DNA of 5,568 nt from Clostridia bacterium (GTDB taxonomy: Bacteria; Bacillota_A; Clostridia; Oscillospirales; Acutalibacteraceae): the NCBI GenBank assembly GCA_017529165.1, contig JAFXNY010000034.1, positions 1 to 5,568 on the forward strand, given 5' to 3'. The position numbers were made by a program, and so were the translations under genes. This document shows positions 1 to 5,568 of this stretch, piece after piece. The notes under the pieces are model-generated. The model saw only the letters and a list, made by a program, of their open reading frames with translations, searched no databases and had not been told where the DNA came from. The stretch's first letter is position 1. Every line of letters begins with the position of its first letter.

Positions 1-1653
<1,653 letters not shown>

Positions 1654-1658
1654 TTTTT

Positions 1659-1690
1659 TTGCACCCGAAAACTCGGGTGCAATTATTTGT
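1659..1690 (+). terminator. Hairpin terminator after lacZ
   Basis: Six bases after the lacZ stop a perfect 10-bp stem forms: TTGCACCCGA (1659-1668) pairs with TCGGGTGCAA (1673-1682) around a four-base AAAC loop. The tail TTATTTGT (1683-1690) is T-rich but broken, so termination may be incomplete. The hairpin sits directly before the putative spoIVA promoter and would insulate spoIVA from lacZ transcription. The run of Ts lies mainly upstream of the stem (1654-1660). Confidence 0.7.
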
Positions 1691-1719
1691 CATATTGAAA
1701 TCATTGGCAACATATTATT
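1690..1719 (+). promoter_or_regulatory. Putative sigma-E (mother-cell sporulation) promoter of spoIVA
   Basis: The -35-like TCATATT (1690-1696) has its ATA core at 1692-1694. Sixteen bases later comes the -10-like CATATTAT (1711-1718), which fits the CATAnnnT core of sigma-E promoters. This element and spacing agree with the Bacillus subtilis sigma-E consensus (an ATA core, about 16 bases, then CATAnnnT). Transcription would start around 1725, giving a leader of about 30 bases before the spoIVA start. spoIVA is a sigma-E gene in known spore formers, which supports the call. It rests on motif reading only. Confidence 0.65.
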
Positions 1720-1742
1720 CTAACAGAAAACAACTAAATCTC

Positions 1743-1748
1743 GGAGGA
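1743..1748 (+). promoter_or_regulatory. Ribosome binding site that fixes the spoIVA start
   Basis: GGAGGA lies six bases before the ATG at 1755. The reading frame stays open back to an ATG at 1659, but that would add 32 residues read through the terminator hairpin and the promoter and has no such site. The 1755 start also gives exactly the family length. Confidence 0.85.
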
Positions 1749-1754
1749 ATAATT

Positions 1755-3233
1755 ATGGCTAACACGAGCATTTATGAGGATATTGCCGCAAGGACCGGCG
1801 GAGATATTTACATTGGTGTTGTAGGTCCCGTGCGTTCAGGAAAATCAACATTTATTAAACAGTTTATGGATAAGCTGGTTATGCCCAATATTACAGAGGA
1901 GTATTCACGTGAACGAGCAAAAGACGAGTTGCCGCAAGCGTCCTCCGGTAGGACAATTATGACAACGGAGCCGAAGTTTATACCTGAAAAAGGCGTTAAA
2001 ATCAGTGTTGATAATAATGCTACTATGAATGTAAGATTGATTGATTGTGTTGGGTATATAGTACCGAGTGCGATCGGTTATATAGAAAACGAGCAACCAC
2101 GAATGGTTAAAACACCGTGGTTTGAAGAGCCTATACCGTTTAATATGGCGGCAGAAATCGGGACAAAAAAAGTTATTACCGAACATTCAACAATTGGTCT
2201 TGTTATAACTACGGATGGCAGTATAAGCGATATACCAAGGGAAGAATACGAAGAGGCTGAAAACAGAGTAATAGATGAACTTAAAAGTATTAATAAACCT
2301 TTTATTGTTCTATATAATTGTCTTGAACCGGATAGTGAGGAAGCTGTTTTAGCGGCAAATGAACTATCGGAGAGATACGGAGTTCCCGTAATTGCGGTAA
2401 GCTGTCTTGACCTCGATGACGAGAGTATCAGAAAAATATTATCACAAATACTGTATGAGTTTCCGGTAAAAGAATTAAACATAGATTTTCCACGCTGGAT
2501 AAATACATTGCCCACTAATCATTGGCTCCGTGACAGACTCATAAACGATATTAAAATCGGCATAAACGGCATCTCACACATCAGAGATGTTAATATGTTT
2601 GAGGAGCAGTTTAATGACGATGAATTGGCGGATAATGTAAGGCTTAATTCAATTGATTTAGGGCAAGGAAGAGCTCTTATAAATCTTGATATCAAGCAAG
2701 ATTTATTCTATAAGATTTTAACAGAAACTACCGGACTGAATATAAATGATGAAGAAGATCTTATGAACAATATTATTGAGCTTTCAAAGATTAAGTCGCA
2801 ATACATGCGTGTTAAGGATGCACTTGATGAAGTTGAAGCTACAGGGTATGGAATAGTAATGCCGGATATTGAAGAACTGTCACTTGAAGAGCCGGAGATA
2901 GTTAAACAGGGCGGCAGATACGGGGTAAGGTTAAAAGCGTCTGCACCGTCAATTCATTTAATGAAAGCGAATATTACTACCGAAGTCAGTCCGATTGTTG
3001 GCAGTGAAAAACAATCAGAAGATTTGATAATGTACCTGTTAAGCGAGTTCGAGGAAAACCCTGTTAAGATTTGGGATTCAAATATTTTCGGAAAGTCACT
3101 TCACGAGCTTGTAAATGAAGGCTTACATACAAAACTTGCACGCATGCCGGCTGATGCCAGAATGAGAGTCCAAGAAACTATTGAACGAGTTATAAATGAA
3201 GGCTGTAACGGACTTGTTTGTATAATATTATAA
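1755..3233 (+). CDS. spoIVA: Stage IV sporulation protein A, spore-coat morphogenetic ATPase
   Basis: SpoIVA is made in the mother cell, coats the outer forespore membrane and polymerises with ATP hydrolysis into the base layer on which the spore coat is built. It is also needed for cortex formation. From the ATG at 1755 the protein has 492 residues, the same length as B. subtilis SpoIVA. The N-terminal TRAFAC-like ATPase domain shows the Walker A motif GPVRSGKST (24-32, Lys30), the sensor threonines in TIMTTEPKF (Thr70, Thr71) and the Walker B segment VRLIDCVGY (Asp97), all at the numbering of the studied B. subtilis residues. Other family blocks are PWFEEPIPF, EHSTIGLVITTDG and NHWLRDR. The C-terminal membrane-association/polymerisation region includes GGRYGVRLKASAPSIHL, SEKQSEDL and the conserved IIL ending. 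Partners in clostridia (SipL, SpoVM) are not in the window. A sigma-E-like promoter and a strong RBS precede it. It appears intact and functional. Confidence 0.98.
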   Translation: MANTSIYEDIAARTGGDIYIGVVGPVRSGKSTFIKQFMDKLVMPNITEEYSRERAKDELPQASSGRTIMTTEPKFIPEKGVKISVDNNATMNVRLIDCVGYIVPSAIGYIENEQPRMVKTPWFEEPIPFNMAAEIGTKKVITEHSTIGLVITTDGSISDIPREEYEEAENRVIDELKSINKPFIVLYNCLEPDSEEAVLAANELSERYGVPVIAVSCLDLDDESIRKILSQILYEFPVKELNIDFPRWINTLPTNHWLRDRLINDIKIGINGISHIRDVNMFEEQFNDDELADNVRLNSIDLGQGRALINLDIKQDLFYKILTETTGLNINDEEDLMNNIIELSKIKSQYMRVKDALDEVEATGYGIVMPDIEELSLEEPEIVKQGGRYGVRLKASAPSIHLMKANITTEVSPIVGSEKQSEDLIMYLLSEFEENPVKIWDSNIFGKSLHELVNEGLHTKLARMPADARMRVQETIERVINEGCNGLVCIIL

Positions 3234-3239
3234 ATTATC

Positions 3240-3278
3240 ACCCTCCTGTACCAAAAAAATATAATGGTACAGGAGGGT
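3240..3278 (+). promoter_or_regulatory. Perfect inverted repeat that masks the ZIP gene's ribosome binding site
   Basis: ACCCTCCTGTACCA (3240-3253) is perfectly complementary to TGGTACAGGAGGGT (3265-3278), a 14-bp stem with an A/T-only 11-base loop. The right arm contains the full Shine-Dalgarno AGGAGGG (3271-3277), six bases before the ATG at 3284. The left arm therefore acts as an anti-SD. Five As (3279-3283), not Us, follow the stem on the plus strand, so it is a poor intrinsic terminator. It looks more like a translation-blocking hairpin, or a structure that stops translation on transcripts reading in from spoIVA. The structure is certain; its role is inferred. Confidence 0.7.
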
Positions 3279-3283
3279 AAAAA

Positions 3284-4087
3284 ATGTCAGAGAATATTTT
3301 ATATGCTTTAATCGCTACAATTGGCACTTGGTTTGTTACGGCGCTTGGCGCCGCAACGGTTGTTTTTTTCAAAAAGCCAAGTCCAAAGTTATTAAATATA
3401 ATGCTCGGTTTTGCTTCGGGAGTTATGATTGCCGCATCGTTTTGGTCGCTTTTAGAGCCGGCGATTGAAAGGGCAGAAACAGCACTTAGAACACCGGCCT
3501 ATTTTGTTGCTACCGGCGGTTTTATGTGTGGAGCTATGTTTATATGGTTGTCGGATAAAATCGTTAGATATGCCACAAATAAGGCAAATGACAACAATTC
3601 AATTACAAGCGTCCGCTTTCGCAGAATAATATTGCTCGTACTTTCAATCACACTTCATAATATACCTGAGGGTTTAGCTGTAGGTGTGGCATTCGGTGCG
3701 TTAGGTAGAAATACAAATAGCATTGAGTCACTTATGGGCGCTATTAGTATAGCTATAGGGATTGGACTTCAAAACTTTCCGGAGGGCGCCGCAGTTTCTA
3801 TACCACTTAGGCGAGAGGGCGTATCAAGATTTCAGAGCTTTATGGTGGGGCAGGCATCCGGAATAGTTGAGCCTATTGCCGGTGTTCTCGGTGCAGCCCT
3901 TATTATTTGGGTAGAGACAATATTGCCTTTTGCACTGTCCTTTGCGGCAGGTGCAATGATTCTGGTAGCTGTTCACGAATTAATACCTGAATGTCAGCAA
4001 AATCAGGCAAATGACCCGTATCCTGCAACAATGGGTATTGTATCGGGTTTTGCAGTTATGATGCTACTTGATATTATGCTTGGATAA
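3284..4087 (+). CDS. ZIP-family divalent metal (zinc) transporter, GufA/ZupT-like
   Basis: This inner-membrane transporter most likely imports Zn2+ and perhaps other divalent metals such as Fe2+ or Mn2+. Its 267 residues are typical of bacterial ZIP proteins. Eight membrane segments can be read, roughly 7-29, 36-56, 72-90, 113-138, 151-173, 185-208, 213-234 and 246-265. The metal-site signatures are present: HNIPEGLAVG in segment 4 (His125, Asn126, Glu129) and QNFPEGAAVSIPL in segment 5 (Asn164, Glu167). VEP (Glu196) in segment 6 and HELIPE (His231, Glu232) follow. The loop between segments 3 and 4 (about 92-112) is short and lacks the His-rich stretch of eukaryotic ZIPs. The start has a strong SD, but that SD lies in a hairpin. 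No Zur or Fur operator was recognised. It lies 50 bases after spoIVA and converges with the ACT gene. Substrate specificity cannot be settled from sequence. Confidence 0.93.
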   Translation: MSENILYALIATIGTWFVTALGAATVVFFKKPSPKLLNIMLGFASGVMIAASFWSLLEPAIERAETALRTPAYFVATGGFMCGAMFIWLSDKIVRYATNKANDNNSITSVRFRRIILLVLSITLHNIPEGLAVGVAFGALGRNTNSIESLMGAISIAIGIGLQNFPEGAAVSIPLRREGVSRFQSFMVGQASGIVEPIAGVLGAALIIWVETILPFALSFAAGAMILVAVHELIPECQQNQANDPYPATMGIVSGFAVMMLLDIMLG

Positions 4088-4088
4088 A

Positions 4089-4118
4089 AGAAGAGTACGG
4101 CAAGCACCGTACTCTTCT
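4089..4118. terminator. Shared hairpin between convergent genes
   Basis: AGAAGAGTACGG (4089-4100) pairs perfectly with CCGTACTCTTCT (4107-4118) around a six-base loop. It starts one base after the ZIP stop and ends three bases before the last base of the minus-strand ACT gene, so it fills almost the whole 34-base gap. The following bases are GGTTTACATATTTATT on the plus strand and TTTATCC on the minus strand: T-rich but not clean U tracts. It probably serves as a bidirectional terminator. Confidence 0.75.
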
Positions 4119-4121
4119 GGT

Positions 4122-4556
4122 TTACATATTTATTATATCGTCCTCACAAAGCATTTTAATGTTGTTTTCAAATAATATTCGTTCGGCTTTTTCGTTGTGT
4201 CGAGCTCTTAAAACAAGATACGCTCCGTCAGAACTGCCGGGGGTAACAAAGGCGTACATATATTCAACATTAACGCCACCCGCCGTGAGTAAATCAAGAA
4301 CGGTAGCAAGCGAACCCGGCTCATCTTTAAGCTCAACGCCTATAACTTCATTTACTCTTACGATAACATTTTTCTTTTTAAGTACATCTGCGGCTTTAAG
4401 GGTATCGTTAACGATTACTCTGAGTATTCCGAAATCTTGTGTATCGGCTATTGAAACAGCGCGCATATTAACTCCGCTTTCAGATAACGAAGAAATAATT
4501 TTTGAGAGAGCGCCTTGCTTATTTTCAACAAAGACTGATAATTGTTTTATAAACAT
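4122..4556 (-). CDS. Tandem ACT-domain protein
   Basis: This small, probably cytoplasmic protein of 144 residues consists of two ACT folds and no catalytic domain. ACT domains usually bind amino acids and act as allosteric sensors. Repeat 1 (about 1-68) has the strand-loop-helix FVENKQGALSKI with the ligand-turn Gly15, followed by SESGVNMRAVSI. Repeat 2 (about 71-140) has the matching ELKDEPGSLATV with Gly81 and TAGGVNVEYMYAF. Stand-alone double-ACT proteins of this size are commonly encoded next to phenylacetate-CoA ligase genes in anaerobes, as here. The gene follows paaK on the same strand, its SD overlapping the paaK stop codon. I infer that it senses an aromatic or related amino acid for the CoA-ligase pathway; the ligand is unknown. 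Confidence 0.9.
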   Translation of the reverse strand: MFIKQLSVFVENKQGALSKIISSLSESGVNMRAVSIADTQDFGILRVIVNDTLKAADVLKKKNVIVRVNEVIGVELKDEPGSLATVLDLLTAGGVNVEYMYAFVTPGSSDGAYLVLRARHNEKAERILFENNIKMLCEDDIINM

Positions 4557-4562
4557 AAACTT

Positions 4563-4570
4563 TCTCCTTA
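4563..4570 (-). promoter_or_regulatory. RBS of the ACT gene overlapping the paaK stop
   Basis: On the minus strand TAAGGAGA begins with the paaK stop codon TAA (4570-4568) and provides the AAGGAGA Shine-Dalgarno for the ATG at 4556-4554, six bases further on. A ribosome finishing paaK would sit on this site, so translation of the two genes is probably coupled. Confidence 0.8.
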
Positions 4571-5551
4571 CATTTGTTGTCTGCGGTCAATTACTCTTTT
4601 TGCTTTGCCCTCTGACCTTGCTATACTTCCTGCGGCAACAAATGTCGTTTTTGCCGCTATTCCGAGTGTTGATTTAAGTCTGTCAGATAGCTCACTTTCA
4701 AGACGCGCAATATCAGATATTGTATCAGAGAATGATTGCTCGTTGATTTCAACCTGAACCTCAAGCGTATCAAGAACGCCTTTTTTGTCAACTATCAACT
4801 GATAATTTGGTGATAAGTTCATCTGTAAAAGCACGGTTTCAATTTGCGAGGGGAAGACATTAACCCCCCTGATAATCAGCATATCGTCTATTCTGCCCAT
4901 AGGCTTTGACATTCTTACAAAAGTTCTGCCACAAGCACATCTTTCGTGTGTTATAGTTCCAATATCTTTGGTACGGAAACGAACAAGCGGAAAGGCTTCT
5001 TTTGTTATGCAGGTAAATACAATTTCACCCTTTTCGCCGTCTGGTACGGGCATATGAGTTTCAGGGTCAAGTATTTCAATAATAAAATGGTCTTCATTTA
5101 CATGCATTCCATTTTGTTCACTGCACTCGTATGCTACACCCGGACCCATAATTTCAGTTAAACCGTATATATCATAGGCTTTTATATTAAGAGATTTCTC
5201 AATCTCTTTTCGCATTTCTTCGGTCCAAGGCTCTGCACCGAATATTCCTGCACGCAACGGCAACTTGCTAGTATCAATGCCCGCTTTCTCGGCAGATTCG
5301 CCGAGGTACATTGCGTATGACGGCGTACAAGCAATAGCATCAGACTGAAAATCTTCAAGAATTGTAAGCTGTCTTGCAGTATTGCCGGATGATACAGGTA
5401 TTGAAGTACAACCAAGCCGTCTTGAACCCTCTGCAATACCCAAGCCGCCGGTAAATAACCCATATCCATAAGCTACATGAACTTTATCATTCTTTTTAAT
5501 TCCTGCCGCCCGATATTCCGGTCGAGGAAAGAAAACCGATCCTGTTGTATC
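4568..5551 (-). CDS. paaK: Phenylacetate-CoA ligase (PaaK family), C-terminal two-thirds; 5' part disrupted or missing
   Basis: PaaK is an AMP-forming ligase of the adenylate-forming superfamily. It activates phenylacetate or a related aryl acid with ATP and CoA. Similarity is clear from about 5518 leftwards: EYRAAG, then HVAYGYGLFTGGLG, RLGCTSIPVSSG and IFGAEPWTEEMRKE. Next come the adenylation motif DIYGLTEIMGPG, FRTKDIG, a CACGRTF cysteine pair, GRIDDMLIIRGVNVFPSQIE, and a C-terminal lid with RSEGKAKRV, whose lysine (Lys280 counted from the TTG at 5443) fits the catalytic position. The frame is open up to a TAA at 5554-5552, so no proper start lies inside it; the TTG at 5443 falls within the conserved GGLG motif and is not a credible start. 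About 110-140 N-terminal residues, including an intact SSGTTGKPT ATP loop, are lacking. It precedes and probably couples with the ACT gene. Whether it is a pseudogene or a contig-end error is open. Confidence 0.9.
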   Translation of the reverse strand, partial: DTTGSVFFPRPEYRAAGIKKNDKVHVAYGYGLFTGGLGIAEGSRRLGCTSIPVSSGNTARQLTILEDFQSDAIACTPSYAMYLGESAEKAGIDTSKLPLRAGIFGAEPWTEEMRKEIEKSLNIKAYDIYGLTEIMGPGVAYECSEQNGMHVNEDHFIIEILDPETHMPVPDGEKGEIVFTCITKEAFPLVRFRTKDIGTITHERCACGRTFVRMSKPMGRIDDMLIIRGVNVFPSQIETVLLQMNLSPNYQLIVDKKGVLDTLEVQVEINEQSFSDTISDIARLESELSDRLKSTLGIAAKTTFVAAGSIARSEGKAKRVIDRRQQM

Positions 5552-5568
5552 TTACCTCGATAGGCGGA

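Noticed and set aside
1659..1754. Extended N-terminus for spoIVA from the upstream in-frame ATG at 1659
   Set aside because: It would translate a terminator hairpin and the promoter. The ATG at 1755 has a strong RBS and yields the exact 492-residue family length.
2078..2515. Minus-strand open frame inside spoIVA
   Set aside because: It is a shadow of the conserved spoIVA coding sequence, low in complexity and rich in Ser and Leu.
3221..3226. TATAAT as a -10 box for a ZIP promoter in the 3' end of spoIVA
   Set aside because: The bases 17 upstream (3198-3203, GAAGGC) do not resemble a -35 box, and AT-rich coding sequence gives such hits by chance.
3240..3278. Hairpin as a classic rho-independent terminator of spoIVA
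   Set aside because: The stem is followed by As and the next start codon, not a U run; the SD-masking reading explains more of its layout.
4159..4677. Plus-strand open frame of 172 codons opposite the ACT gene
   Set aside because: It lies antisense to a clear ACT-domain gene, resembles no family I know and has no good RBS.
5182..5469. Second minus-strand open frame overlapping paaK
   Set aside because: Its translation is unlike any family, while the overlapping frame carries all the PaaK motifs.

Overview
The window is about 5.6 kb of AT-rich DNA from an endospore-forming Firmicute, most likely an anaerobic, gut-type member of the Clostridia. The strongest evidence is a full-length spoIVA, a gene found only in spore formers. 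The large GH2 beta-galactosidase and the PaaK/ACT-domain pair fit the same kind of organism, but genus and species cannot be told from this sequence. Both ends cut through genes, so the window may be an entire short contig.

Layout. Positions 1-1653 (+) hold the C-terminal half of a LacZ-type GH2 beta-galactosidase, closed by a hairpin at 1659-1690. A compact 101-base intergenic region then carries a near-consensus sporulation sigma-E promoter and a strong ribosome binding site for spoIVA (1755-3233, +). Next comes a ZIP-family divalent-metal transporter (3284-4087, +). Its Shine-Dalgarno sequence is buried in the 3' arm of a perfect 14-bp inverted repeat. A shared hairpin (4089-4118) separates these genes from a convergent minus-strand pair: a tandem ACT-domain protein (4122-4556) and, upstream of it, a phenylacetate-CoA ligase, paaK (4568 to the right edge). 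The two are probably translationally coupled. The paaK frame is interrupted close to the window edge.

How the genes relate. The LacZ fragment belongs to lactose/galactoside breakdown and looks unconnected to spoIVA. SpoIVA is the mother-cell ATPase that forms the base of the spore coat, and its promoter fits sigma-E control. The ZIP gene may be its own unit or may be reached by read-through from spoIVA, since no U-tailed terminator lies between them. PaaK and the ACT protein form one unit, probably aryl-acid CoA activation with a small amino-acid-sensing partner, as often seen in anaerobes near aromatic amino-acid catabolism genes.

No mobile element, CRISPR array, tRNA or rRNA was seen, and no gap without a gene exceeds about 100 bases. 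I found no new multi-gene system. The points most worth checking are the SD-masking hairpin before the ZIP gene, the sigma-E promoter, and the broken paaK 5' region.
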